A DNA stretch of 64,000 bases from Streptomyces rapamycinicus NRRL 5491 (GTDB lineage: Bacteria; Actinomycetota; Actinomycetes; Streptomycetales; Streptomycetaceae). This document shows, piece by piece, positions 1-8,318 of this stretch (positions are counted from its first letter, which is position 1; every line of letters starts with the position of its first letter). Where the stretch lies: NCBI RefSeq assembly GCF_024298965.1, contig NZ_CP085193.1:12338001-12402000 (forward strand), given 5' to 3'. The position numbers and the translations under genes were made by a program. The notes beneath the pieces are model-generated. The model saw only the letters and a list, made by a program, of their open reading frames with translations, did no database searches and was not told where the DNA came from.

Positions 1-1175
1 GCGCGATCCTCACCCCCGGCTTCGTCGACACCCACCGGCACGCCTGGGAGGCGCAACTCCGACGGATCATGCCGGACGTCGATGACCTCGGTGGCTATGT
101 TATGGCCACGCTGGCCGGATACGCCACGGTCTACCGACCCGAGGACATGTACATCGGCACCAAGCTCGCCGCTCTGACGGCGATCGACAGCGGCATCACG
201 TGCATGCTGGACTTCTCCCACAACTCCCGTACCCGCGAGCACTCCGACGCCGCGATCCAAGCCCTACTCGACACCGGCATCCGTGGTGTGCACGCCTCCA
301 TGGGCCCGCACTTCGGCGACTGGGATCAGCAGTGGCCCGGCGACCTGAACCGGCTCAAGGACCGGTACTTCAGCAGCGATGACCAGCTGCTGACACTGCG
401 CCTGGCCACCTTGGCCACCGACGAGATCGCCGGACCGGCCCTCGTTTACGGTCCCCAGCTCGCCCGTGTCGCCCAGGAGTTGGGCATCGGGGTGAGCGTC
501 GACGCCGTCTTCGGTGCGTCGTCCTCCGAGGCCGTGCTGCGCTGGGCCAAGGACGGCATCCTCGCTCCCGACGTCACCCTGATCCACGCGACCGGCCTGA
601 CCTCCGAGGCATGGAGCGCGATGGGAGAGACCGGTACCACCGTGGCCCTCGCTCCCACCTCCGACGCACAGATCGGACTGGAAACCGCCATCCCGGCGGT
701 CGATGAGGCGCTGGCCGTCGGCATCCGTCCCGGTCTGAGTATCGATGTCGAAGTCGCCCTGGCCAGCGACATGTTCACCCAGATGCGGTCGCTGCACGCC
801 ATCCAGCGGATGCGCGCGGTCAACACGGTTTACGACACCGATCGACAGCCGTCCCGCATCACCACCCGCGACGTCCTGGACTTCGCCACCCTTCAGGGCG
901 CCCGCACCAACGGCCTGGCCGGTGTCACCGGCTCCCTCGCCCCAGGCAAGAAGGCCGACCTGCTGGTCATCCAGGCCGAGGACCTGAACAACATGCCCCT
1001 CAACGACCCCATCGGAACCGTCGTCCTGGGATCCGACGCCCGTAACATCAGCGTGGTCCTCATCAACGGCGAGCCCCGCAAATGGAACGGACGGGTCCTC
1101 GATGTCGACCTGCCCGCCCTCCGCGACCAAGTGCGCGCCTCACGTGATCACGTGCTGAGCACTACCGCCAGCTGA
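1..1175 (+). CDS. Amidohydrolase (metallo-dependent hydrolase, ATZ/TRZ-like), 5' partial
   Basis: The reading frame is open from the first base. It begins inside the conserved PGFVDTHRH motif, so only the N-terminal beta-sandwich and the start codon lie outside the window; the first ATG at 69 is internal. The HxH metal ligands are encoded at 33-41. A later HATG motif on a strand end, and an SIDVE segment, fit the remaining barrel metal ligands, and the C-terminal LAPGKKADLLVI motif is typical of the superfamily. These enzymes hydrolyse C-N or C-Cl bonds of cyclic or heterocyclic compounds; the substrate cannot be read from sequence. A carrier and an aldehyde dehydrogenase follow on the same strand, suggesting an uptake and degradation unit. 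Family call is firm, the specific reaction unknown. Confidence 0.85.
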   Translation, partial: AILTPGFVDTHRHAWEAQLRRIMPDVDDLGGYVMATLAGYATVYRPEDMYIGTKLAALTAIDSGITCMLDFSHNSRTREHSDAAIQALLDTGIRGVHASMGPHFGDWDQQWPGDLNRLKDRYFSSDDQLLTLRLATLATDEIAGPALVYGPQLARVAQELGIGVSVDAVFGASSSEAVLRWAKDGILAPDVTLIHATGLTSEAWSAMGETGTTVALAPTSDAQIGLETAIPAVDEALAVGIRPGLSIDVEVALASDMFTQMRSLHAIQRMRAVNTVYDTDRQPSRITTRDVLDFATLQGARTNGLAGVTGSLAPGKKADLLVIQAEDLNNMPLNDPIGTVVLGSDARNISVVLINGEPRKWNGRVLDVDLPALRDQVRASRDHVLSTTAS

Positions 1176-1290
1176 ACGGCACTCTCCCACCATCGCCGGT
1201 GGCCTCCTGACCATTTCTCGCCCGGCGGCGCCGTGGCCACCTCACTGTACGCACTGTGCGCCCACCGGCCACGCCACATCTGGAGTTCTC

Positions 1291-2523
1291 GTGTCCCTCC
1301 CCACCACCTCTTCCAGGCCGTCCATACCGGTGACCAGTGCCCCGGAGGAGCCCCCGGCCTGGGCGCCTGCCGCGGCGACCATCGCGCTGCTGACCACACT
1401 CGGCGTCCTGGTCGTCGGCCAGATGTACACGGTCCTGGCCATGCTCCGCCCGATGGCCGACTCATGGGCCACCACATCGGGGCAGGTGACCTGGACGGCC
1501 ACGGCGTTCGGCTTCGCCTACGCGACCGGATTCCTGGTCGCCGGGCCGCTGGCCGACCGTTACGGATCACGCGCAGTGATCAGCGTCGGACTGGTGGCGG
1601 CCACGATCGCCACCGCGGCGGTCAGCGCCGCCCCCCACCTCGCCTGGGGCATCGCCCTGCGCGTCGTGCAGGGACTGACGGCAGCGACGTTCACGCCCGC
1701 CGCGTTCGCCTACGTCGCCCACCACATCGCACCGCGTCGCCGGGGCATCGCTCTCACCTGCGTCACCAGCGGCATGCTCGCCGCCGCCGTGCTCATGCAG
1801 ATCGGCGCCCAGGCGGTCGAGGCCGCGCTGGGTTGGCGCGCGGTCTTCCTGCTCAGCGCCGGGCTCATCGCCCTGGGCGTGCTGCCCGTGCGACGCATCC
1901 TGCACCGCACACCGCGCCGTCAGACCAGCGGCGGTCTGCTCCAGGCATTCGCCGCGATGCCCCGGCTGCTGCGCCGGCCGCGTCTGGTCGCCCTGTACGC
2001 GTCCACCATGACCTTGATGGCCGCCTTTATCGCCGTCTACACGGCGGTGGCCATCGCCGGGCCGCCCGGTATCGCCGGACGCTCCGCCGCCATCATGACC
2101 CTGCGGGCCAGCGCGTTGCCCGCCATGGTCGCCATCCCCCTGCTCGCCTCCGTCCTTCAGCGCTTTCCCGCACCGCTGCGCATAGTCCTCGCCATCGCCG
2201 TGGCCGCCGTCACCGTCGCAGCGGGCTCCCTGCTCGGTGGCCACACGCTGCTGCTGGCCCTGGCGCTGCTGCTGTTCGTGGCCGCTGTCGCGGCGGCGGC
2301 ACCCGCAGTCGTCGAGACCGTCAACGCCACCGCCCCGCACGCGTGCGGCGCGGCCGTGGCTCTCTATGCCTGCAGCATGTTCATCGGCGCCAGCCTGGGC
2401 CCGCAGCTGGCCGGCGCCCTCACCGCCCAGGGGTTCGGCGGCATCCTGCGCATCGTCGCCGCCGCGCTTCTCCTGGGCATCGTCCTGGCCCTGCCGACCC
2501 TGCGCCGCCAACGCTCCGAATGA
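1291..2523 (+). CDS. MFS transporter (12 TM, drug/metabolite type)
   Basis: A 410-residue hydrophobic protein with about twelve membrane segments. The GPLADRYGSR motif after TM2 is the cytoplasmic loop signature of the major facilitator superfamily. The GTG start is preceded by TGGAG. It resembles the YnfM/AraJ-like group of proton antiporters or metabolite exporters rather than the MHS symporters found elsewhere in this window. It lies 115 bases after the amidohydrolase and 40 bases before the aldehyde dehydrogenase, so cotranscription is likely and it may import the substrate or export a product of that pathway. Substrate and direction are not determinable from sequence. Confidence 0.85.
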   Translation: MSLPTTSSRPSIPVTSAPEEPPAWAPAAATIALLTTLGVLVVGQMYTVLAMLRPMADSWATTSGQVTWTATAFGFAYATGFLVAGPLADRYGSRAVISVGLVAATIATAAVSAAPHLAWGIALRVVQGLTAATFTPAAFAYVAHHIAPRRRGIALTCVTSGMLAAAVLMQIGAQAVEAALGWRAVFLLSAGLIALGVLPVRRILHRTPRRQTSGGLLQAFAAMPRLLRRPRLVALYASTMTLMAAFIAVYTAVAIAGPPGIAGRSAAIMTLRASALPAMVAIPLLASVLQRFPAPLRIVLAIAVAAVTVAAGSLLGGHTLLLALALLLFVAAVAAAAPAVVETVNATAPHACGAAVALYACSMFIGASLGPQLAGALTAQGFGGILRIVAAALLLGIVLALPTLRRQRSE

Positions 2524-2563
2524 CCACCCCGACCCCCACTTCCCCCGTATGAAGGACAGCGAC

Positions 2564-4123
2564 ATGCCACACCTCCAAGGGCCCACCGAAACCCGCACTT
2601 CCAGCGGCGTGCTCGTCACCACCGGTGGCTTACCGATGAGCGAGCGCGCCCGCGAGCTGGGTGCGGGCGTCACCCGCACCTATATCGATGGGGCCTGGCA
2701 CGACGCCGTGACGGATGAGCGGTGGCAGCACCATCACCCGGCGACCGGCGAACCGGACTTCACGGTCTGCGTCAGCTCCTCCAACGAAGTCGACCGCGCG
2801 GTCCGCGCCGCCCGGCGCGCCTTCGACGAGGGACCCTGGGCGCGGATGACTGCCCGCGAACGCAAGCTGGCACTGCGTCCGCTCGGTGACCTGATCCGCG
2901 CCCACGAGCGTGAGTTCGCCCAGCTTCAGTCGCTCGACAACGGCCTTCCGGTCACCGTCGGCGGCGGATTCCGGTTCTCGGCGCACTTCGCCGCCGACGT
3001 CTTCGAGTACTTCACCGGTTGGATCGACAAGCTCGACGGTCTCGCCCCGCCCGTCTACACGGAAGAGATCAACAACCAGTTGATCACCATCAAGGAGCCG
3101 GTGGGCGTGGTAGCGGCGATCACCCCGTTCAACGCGCCGGTGATGCAGTTCGCCCAGAAGGTCGCGCCCGCCCTTGCCGCCGGCTGCACGGTAGTCTTCA
3201 AGCCGTCGGAGTACGCCACCAACGTCGCCGCGCTCTACGCACGACTCATCGAGCGGCTCGATCTGCCGACGGGTGTGTTCAACCTGGTTCCGGGAACGGC
3301 GAGCACCTCACAGGCCCTGGTGGCGCACCCGCTGGTCGACAAGGTCGCCTTCACCGGCCGTCGCTCCGTCGGCGAGCAGATCCTCACGACCGCCGCGCCC
3401 GGCCTCAAACGCGTGCAGCTGGAGTTGGGCGGCAAGAGTCCGAGCATCGTGTTCGACGATGTCGAAGACATCGGCCGGACCGCGCAGTACGCGATGAGCC
3501 TGGTCTCCATGGGCCTGTCCGGACAGCTGTGCTCGACCCAGACCCGCGCGCTTGTACATCGGTCCGTGTACGACGACTTCGTCGCCGCCGCGGCCGAGCA
3601 GCTTAAGGAGGTCCACCTGGGCGACTCGTTCGATCCGGCCGTCACTTCCACTCCGCTGGTGAACCCGGCCGCGTCCGATCGGGTCATGCGGCTGATCGAG
3701 GGCGCCATTGCCGAGGGGGTGCGGCCTGTCGTGGGCGGGAACCGGATCACCGTCCCCGGGGGCGGCAACTGGGTCGAGCCGACCCTGTTCACCGATGTCA
3801 CCCCCGACATGGAAATCGCCCACGAGGAGGTGTTCGGACCGGTGCTGGTGGCCATCCCGTTCGACACCGAGGAGGAGGCCATCCGCATCGCGAACGATTC
3901 CGAGTACGGTCTGTCGGCCGGCGTCTACACCCGCGACACCTCCCGGGCGGTCCGCGTCGCTCGCCGACTGCGCACCGGGACGGTCGGCGTCAACAGCCTC
4001 TTCGTCGCCACCCCGACCGCGCCGTTCGGCGGCTACAAGACCTCGGGGCTGGGCCGGGAAGGCGGCCGTGATGGCCTCGAGGGCTATCTGGAGACCAAGA
4101 CGATCAGCATCCCGCTCGGCTGA
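2564..4123 (+). CDS. NAD(P)-dependent aldehyde dehydrogenase
   Basis: 519 residues with the full aldehyde dehydrogenase fold. The general base Glu287 lies in the LELGGKSP motif and the catalytic thiol Cys323 in GQLCSTQ; the EEVFGPVL and PFGGYKTSG motifs follow. It should oxidise an aldehyde to the acid in the cytoplasm. The frame stays open much further upstream in the shadow of the MFS gene. I chose ATG 2564 because GAAGGA sits about 8 bases before it; ATG 2549 and ATG 2636 are alternatives. It is 40 bases behind the carrier and ends before a short convergent region facing the MHS transporter. Likely it handles an aldehyde made from the amidohydrolase product, which is inference. Confidence 0.88.
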   Translation: MPHLQGPTETRTSSGVLVTTGGLPMSERARELGAGVTRTYIDGAWHDAVTDERWQHHHPATGEPDFTVCVSSSNEVDRAVRAARRAFDEGPWARMTARERKLALRPLGDLIRAHEREFAQLQSLDNGLPVTVGGGFRFSAHFAADVFEYFTGWIDKLDGLAPPVYTEEINNQLITIKEPVGVVAAITPFNAPVMQFAQKVAPALAAGCTVVFKPSEYATNVAALYARLIERLDLPTGVFNLVPGTASTSQALVAHPLVDKVAFTGRRSVGEQILTTAAPGLKRVQLELGGKSPSIVFDDVEDIGRTAQYAMSLVSMGLSGQLCSTQTRALVHRSVYDDFVAAAAEQLKEVHLGDSFDPAVTSTPLVNPAASDRVMRLIEGAIAEGVRPVVGGNRITVPGGGNWVEPTLFTDVTPDMEIAHEEVFGPVLVAIPFDTEEEAIRIANDSEYGLSAGVYTRDTSRAVRVARRLRTGTVGVNSLFVATPTAPFGGYKTSGLGREGGRDGLEGYLETKTISIPLG

Positions 4124-4260
4124 TCAGGAGGAGCGGGCGGGGTGGGATGCGCAAGGGGCGCAGCCCGCTGGGCCTGGGGAGTGGTCGGGCGACACATTTC
4201 CCAGGCCCGAGCGCGCCGGTCGCGTCGCAGACACCGGAGAGCTCGCCGGAGGAGCTACCT

Positions 4261-4279
4261 CCTGCGCGGAGAGCGCAGG
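4261..4279. terminator. Possible hairpin between convergent genes
   Basis: A perfect 7-bp GC-rich stem (CCTGCGC/GCGCAGG) with a 5-base loop lies in the 173-base gap between the convergent aldehyde dehydrogenase and MHS carrier genes. There is no T tract. Position argues for termination, but the stem is short. Confidence 0.35.
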
Positions 4280-4296
4280 GGGAGCGGACGCCGGGA

Positions 4297-5655
4297 TCAG
4301 CCGGCAGCGGCCTGCGTCGTGGCTGTCGGCCCATCGGCGGGTTCCCCGCGCTCGGAGAGATCGGCTCCGAGGGTTTCGGGCAGGTAGCGCAGGAGCGTAA
4401 CCGAGGCGATCAGCGCGACGCCCGCGATGTAGAAGGCCGGGGCGAAGGCGATGCCGGTACCGGTGGCCAATGCTGCCGCGATCAGCGGCCCCGGGCCGCC
4501 GATCACGGCCTGGGCGAGGTTGAAGCCGATGGCGCCGCCGCTGACGCGGGTGTGGGGTGGGAAGAGCTCAACGAGCAGTACGCCCAGCATGACGTTCACC
4601 AGCGCCTCGAATGCGGCGAACAGCGTCAGGCCCACGAGGGAGAGTCCGACGTCGCCGGTTCCGATGAGCAGGAAGCACGGGACGGCGATGACGCCCAGGC
4701 CCATGCCACCGGCGACCACCGTCCTGCGGCGGCCGATGCGGTCGCCGACCATGCCGGCGAGCGGGCAGAGGAGCGAGTAGAGGACGAGTCCGGCGACCGT
4801 GAGGAGCAGAGCGTCCGTCTTGCCCCAGCCGACCACGGTGGTGAGGTGGGTGACGACGTAGACCGCCAGGTAGTAGAAGCCGAGGCCCGCCATGGCGGTG
4901 CAGGCGAATACCAGGGCGATACGAGCCATGCCATGCCGACCGAGCCGGCGCACGGGATCCTTGGCCACCTGCTGCCTCTGCTCCAGCTCGCGGTAGACCG
5001 GAGTGTCCTCCAGCTTGAGTCGCATGTACAGCCCCAAGATCGACAGCGGGGCCGCGAGCAGGAACGGGAGGCGCCAGCCCCAGGCGCTCGCCTGGTCGTC
5101 GGGCAGCCACGCGCTGATGGCCAGCGCGGTGAGTCCGGCCAGCAGGACTCCCAGCGCGGCGGTCGCCGAGATGACGCTGCTCCACAGGCCCCGGCGTGCC
5201 CGTGGTGCGTACTCGATCAGGTAGGTGGCCGCGCTGGCGTATTCCCCTCCGGCCGAAAAACCCTGGAGGCAGCGCAGCAGGACGATGGCGATGGGCGCCA
5301 GGACCCCGATGACGCCGTAGGTGGGGACGAAGGCGATCAGGGTGGTGGACCCGCCCATCAGCAGGACGGAAAGAGCCAGCGCGGGCTTGCGTCCCGCGCG
5401 GTCGGCGAACCGGCCGAGGACGAAGCCGCCCGCGGGCCGCACGACGAAGGCGACGCCGAACACCGCGAGGGCGGCCATCAGCGAGCCAGTCGGGGAGTGC
5501 GACGGGAAGTAGAGCTCGCCGATGGTGACCGCGAAGAAGCCGTAGATGGCGAAGTCGAACCACTCGAGCAGGTTCCCGGCTGCCGACGCGGCGAGGATTC
5601 TCCGGGCGGACGTCCTGCGGACGCTGACCGCCGAGGCGGTGTGAAGGGAGTTCAT
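4297..5655 (-). CDS. MHS-family MFS symporter (metabolite:H+)
   Basis: A 452-residue, 12-TM carrier. The N-terminal NLLEWFDFAIYGFFA motif, the GRFADRAGRKPAL loop and the [14 protein letters not shown] segment are hallmarks of the metabolite:H+ symporter family that includes ShiA, KgtP and ProP. Such proteins import organic acids, betaines or aromatic acids with protons. The gene is divergent from the GntR regulator, sharing a 303-base intergenic region that carries two copies of a candidate operator. This suggests substrate-induced uptake for the CoA-ester pathway downstream. The substrate is unknown. Two other MHS carriers occur in this window, each attached to a different operon. Confidence 0.88.
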   Translation of the reverse strand: MNSLHTASAVSVRRTSARRILAASAAGNLLEWFDFAIYGFFAVTIGELYFPSHSPTGSLMAALAVFGVAFVVRPAGGFVLGRFADRAGRKPALALSVLLMGGSTTLIAFVPTYGVIGVLAPIAIVLLRCLQGFSAGGEYASAATYLIEYAPRARRGLWSSVISATAALGVLLAGLTALAISAWLPDDQASAWGWRLPFLLAAPLSILGLYMRLKLEDTPVYRELEQRQQVAKDPVRRLGRHGMARIALVFACTAMAGLGFYYLAVYVVTHLTTVVGWGKTDALLLTVAGLVLYSLLCPLAGMVGDRIGRRRTVVAGGMGLGVIAVPCFLLIGTGDVGLSLVGLTLFAAFEALVNVMLGVLLVELFPPHTRVSGGAIGFNLAQAVIGGPGPLIAAALATGTGIAFAPAFYIAGVALIASVTLLRYLPETLGADLSERGEPADGPTATTQAAAG

Positions 5656-5764
5656 CGTTGAAGTCCTTGTTCGAGACGCAGATGAGTCGGACGGACGGGG
5701 CCGGTGGTTTCACGGGGACGGTGCACAGCTCTGGCTCTTCGTCCCGGCACCATGAATCTCTGCA

Positions 5765-5775
5765 ATTTGTACGTA
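5765..5775 (+). promoter_or_regulatory. Candidate GntR operator half-site (ATTTGTMCGTA)
   Basis: ATTTGTACGTA lies in the divergent MHS/GntR intergenic region and extends into a GTACGTAC palindrome. It matches the site at 17166 upstream of etfB at 10 of 11 positions. An inverted relative lies at 5879. Assignment to the neighbouring regulator is inference. Confidence 0.45.
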
Positions 5776-5878
5776 CGTTTTTGGACTGTAGGGACGGCGT
5801 GGGATTCACGTCAACCGTTCTGCAAGCAGAAAGGTGATGGTTCCCCTGTGAGGCACCTTGATTTGCTTGTTAATTGGT

Positions 5879-5889
5879 CCGTACAAGCT
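5879..5889 (-). promoter_or_regulatory. Candidate GntR operator half-site, inverted
   Basis: TCCGTACAAGC is an inverted, diverged copy of the ATTTGTMCGTA motif (8 of 11 positions on the opposite strand), about 70 bases before the GntR start. Together with the 5765 site it makes an inverted pair spanning about 125 bases, the same layout as the pair upstream of etfB. Confidence 0.4.
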
Positions 5890-5958
5890 CTATTCTGGTT
5901 GCGGTAGGCCGCAGCCGGCCCGGTGTGAGCGCCGGGCCCCGGACAGGATGAGACCCCA

Positions 5959-6711
5959 GTGACGGACAAAGAGCAGCCCGCTTCCCCACGGCGCAAGACG
6001 CCCGCGTACCGCCTGCTCACCGACGCGCTGCGCGCGGACATCGAAGAGGGCGTGTACGCCCAGGGGCGCAAGATGCCCACGGAGGAGGTGCTGCGGACCA
6101 GGTACAACGTCAGTCGGCACACCGTCCGTCAGGCGCTGCAGACACTGCTGACAGAGGGCCTCATCTACCGGGTGCAGGGCAGCGGGACCTATGTGAGCGG
6201 GCGGCAGTCGTCCGGCCGCTATCTGCGCTCGATCGGTTCGCTCGACGAGATCGTCGTCTGGCCCGATACGGAGACCGAGGTGCTCGAGCGGTTCGCCACT
6301 CAGGTCGATCCGTCGATCGCGCAGCGCCTTGAGCTGCCCTACATCGAGGTGAGCCGGGCGCTGGTCCGGCGGTCCTTCAAGGGGGTGCCGTTCGTGCTCA
6401 CCCGCCACTACGTCGCGCCGGAGCTGGGGGACACCCTGCGGGCGGAGGGCATCCCCGCGAAAGGAGAAGGCACGGTCATCGGTTCCGCGGAGCCGTTCCT
6501 GGAGCGACCGGTCGCCGGTGCGCGCCAGGACATCACAGCGATGAACGCGCCCGCCGAGGAAGCCGAGTTGATCGGCTGCAAGCCCGGCGACGCCATTTTG
6601 CTGATCGAGCGCCTGTACTACGACACGGCGGGCAACTTCGTGGAATTCACCGCCTCCCATTTCAACCCGCGCCGCTACGGCTACCGTATGGAGCTTCGCC
6701 GCGCTCAGTGA
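5959..6711 (+). CDS. GntR/HutC-family transcriptional regulator with UTRA domain
   Basis: 250 residues. A winged helix-turn-helix occupies roughly residues 15-80 (PTEEVLRTRYNVSRHTVRQA is the recognition region), followed by a UTRA ligand-binding domain from about 100 to the end. The GTG start follows a weak AGGA at a usable distance. HutC-type regulators are usually repressors released by a pathway metabolite. The gene is divergent from the MHS carrier and convergent with the thiolase, the last gene of the CoA-ester operon, with a strong terminator between them. Shared motifs around 5765, 5879, 17166 and 17283 suggest it controls both its own region and the etfBA promoter. Confidence 0.9.
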   Translation: MTDKEQPASPRRKTPAYRLLTDALRADIEEGVYAQGRKMPTEEVLRTRYNVSRHTVRQALQTLLTEGLIYRVQGSGTYVSGRQSSGRYLRSIGSLDEIVVWPDTETEVLERFATQVDPSIAQRLELPYIEVSRALVRRSFKGVPFVLTRHYVAPELGDTLRAEGIPAKGEGTVIGSAEPFLERPVAGARQDITAMNAPAEEAELIGCKPGDAILLIERLYYDTAGNFVEFTASHFNPRRYGYRMELRRAQ

Positions 6712-6713
6712 GC

Positions 6714-6744
6714 CCGGTGGGGCCGACCGGGTCGGCCCCACCGG
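6714..6744. terminator. Bidirectional stem-loop terminator
   Basis: A perfect 14-bp inverted repeat (CCGGTGGGGCCGAC with its complement) around a 3-base loop, starting 3 bases after the GntR stop and ending 10 bases before the thiolase stop. It sits exactly between convergent genes, as expected for a shared terminator. Confidence 0.85.
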
Positions 6745-6753
6745 TCCCTCGGG

Positions 6754-7905
6754 TCATCGGGTCATGATCACAGTGGTGACCGAGGCTCCGTCCGTGCCGC
6801 TCACCGACCCACCCTTGCAGTAGGCGAGCCCCGTGCGCGCCCCCTCGACCTGCCTGCCCCCGGCCCGGTCCGTCAGCTGCCAGAACAGCTCACAGATCTG
6901 CGCCACTCCGGTGGCGCCCACCGGGTGGCCCCGGGAGAGGAGACCCCCGCTGGGGTTGACCGGGAGCCGGCCTCCGAGGCTGGTGTGTCCCGCCTCGGTC
7001 AGCCGTGCTCCCTCTCCGCGGGGCAGCACGCCGAGTCCTTCCAGCCGCACGATCTCGGCGATGGTGAAGCAGTCGTGCATCTCGACGAGGTCGATCTCGT
7101 CGGCGCCGATGCCCGAGACGCGGTACGCCTCTTCACCCGCCCGTCGTGACACATCCTCCTCGTTCACATCGCCGAGTCCGGTCTGGACGGTGCCGCTGAC
7201 CAAACCGCAGCCGGCGACCTTCGGCGCGGAGGCGACCCCCAGCCGTCGCAGCCCCGCCTGGCTGGCGACCACTACCGCGGCAGCGCCGTCGCTGATCGGC
7301 GAACAGTCGAGAAGCCCGAGCGGCTCCGCGATGGGGCGGGCCGTCAATACGTCCGCGAGCGAGACCGGCTTCTGGTAGTGGGCATAAGGGTTCATGACCG
7401 AATGGGCGTGGTTCTTCACCGCGACCATGGCGATCTGTTCGCGGGTCGCGCCGTAGTCGGCTATGTAGCGACGGGCGCTCAGGGCGTGCCCGGCGGCGAA
7501 GATGAAGCCGGACGCGGCGTCGAGGTCTCCCGCGTCGGGCTGTACGCCACCCTTGATGCGGTCGGTCATCTTCTCCACGCCGAGAACGAGCACGAGATCG
7601 TAGAGACCGGCGCCAACGGCGATCCATGCCTCTCGCAGTGCGGTGGCACCGCTGGAGCAGTAGTTCTCGTGGTTGCTCACCGGCTTGCCCGCCAGGCCGA
7701 TGCGGGCGCCTATGCGTTGTCCCGCGACGGGGCCGCCGAAGACGTGACCCACGTACAGGGCTTCGATGTCGGCGGGTCCGACTCCGGCGTCGGTCATCGC
7801 CTGGCGTGCGGCGCTCGCTCCCATGGTCTCGAGCGTGACCTCGCGCGGATACTTGCCGAACCGGATCATTCCGGCGCCCGCGACGTGGACGGGGTCCAGT
7901 GTCAT
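6754..7905 (-). CDS. Thiolase / SCP-2-type acetyl-CoA acyltransferase
   Basis: 383 residues of the thiolase superfamily, lipid-transfer/SCP-x type. The nucleophilic Cys83 lies in NYCSSGATAL; the C-terminal SRGHPVGATG motif supplies the catalytic His, and a late Cys in LAYCKGG fits the second catalytic position. It should cleave a beta-ketoacyl-CoA with CoA. Its ATG overlaps the stop of the DUF35 gene by 4 bases. This tight pairing is typical of thiolase/DUF35 complexes such as BbsB-BbsA of benzylsuccinate beta-oxidation and thiolases of sterol catabolism. It is the last gene of the minus-strand operon and probably performs the final cleavage of the pathway. Confidence 0.9.
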   Translation of the reverse strand: MTLDPVHVAGAGMIRFGKYPREVTLETMGASAARQAMTDAGVGPADIEALYVGHVFGGPVAGQRIGARIGLAGKPVSNHENYCSSGATALREAWIAVGAGLYDLVLVLGVEKMTDRIKGGVQPDAGDLDAASGFIFAAGHALSARRYIADYGATREQIAMVAVKNHAHSVMNPYAHYQKPVSLADVLTARPIAEPLGLLDCSPISDGAAAVVVASQAGLRRLGVASAPKVAGCGLVSGTVQTGLGDVNEEDVSRRAGEEAYRVSGIGADEIDLVEMHDCFTIAEIVRLEGLGVLPRGEGARLTEAGHTSLGGRLPVNPSGGLLSRGHPVGATGVAQICELFWQLTDRAGGRQVEGARTGLAYCKGGSVSGTDGASVTTVIMTR

Positions 7906-8300
7906 GACGCCTCCTCGGCACGGAAGACGAACATCACCGATGTGTCATCGGGGTTGTCCACGGGGCGTGTTCCCAGCTCTACCGTGGTGCCGACGCGCAC
8001 CACGTCCGGTGCGATGCCCTCGACCCGCGCCAGCACCCGCACCTCGTCCTCGGGCAGGTCGATGTAGGCGAGCACATAGGGGGTCGCGAGACCGGGCGGT
8101 GCCTGGCGCACGACGGCGTAGGAGTAGATCTCGCCACGGCGCGACAGGGGGACCTGGTCTCCGCTGGGGGCGCCGCACGATGGACAGACGTCACGGGGTG
8201 GGAACGCCTTGTTGCCGCAGTCGCGACAGTGTGAGGCCAGCAGGGTGGGCGGGTCGGCCGTGAAGACATCAGGCCGGAAGGAAAGGACGGACTGTCCCAT
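7902..8300 (-). CDS. DUF35 OB-fold/zinc-ribbon protein, thiolase partner
   Basis: 132 residues. An N-terminal rubredoxin-like zinc ribbon with Cys25, Cys28, Cys39 and Cys42 (CRDCG and CPSCG) is followed by an OB-fold rich in beta strands. DUF35 proteins bind acyl-CoA and form complexes with thiolases or hydratases. The ATG has GGAGG 9 bases upstream. It ends 4 bases inside the thiolase start, implying translational coupling and a 1:1 complex, and begins 18 bases after the CaiB-type gene. The partnership is inferred from family knowledge and the overlap. Confidence 0.85.
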   Translation of the reverse strand: MGQSVLSFRPDVFTADPPTLLASHCRDCGNKAFPPRDVCPSCGAPSGDQVPLSRRGEIYSYAVVRQAPPGLATPYVLAYIDLPEDEVRVLARVEGIAPDVVRVGTTVELGTRPVDNPDDTSVMFVFRAEEAS

Positions 8301-8318
8301 GGGGGTGTGCCTCCGCTT

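Noticed and set aside
4147..5661. Plus-strand 504-codon frame over the MHS transporter
   Set aside because: Antisense shadow of the transporter; composition rich in Gly, Asp, Gln and Arg with no domain pattern.
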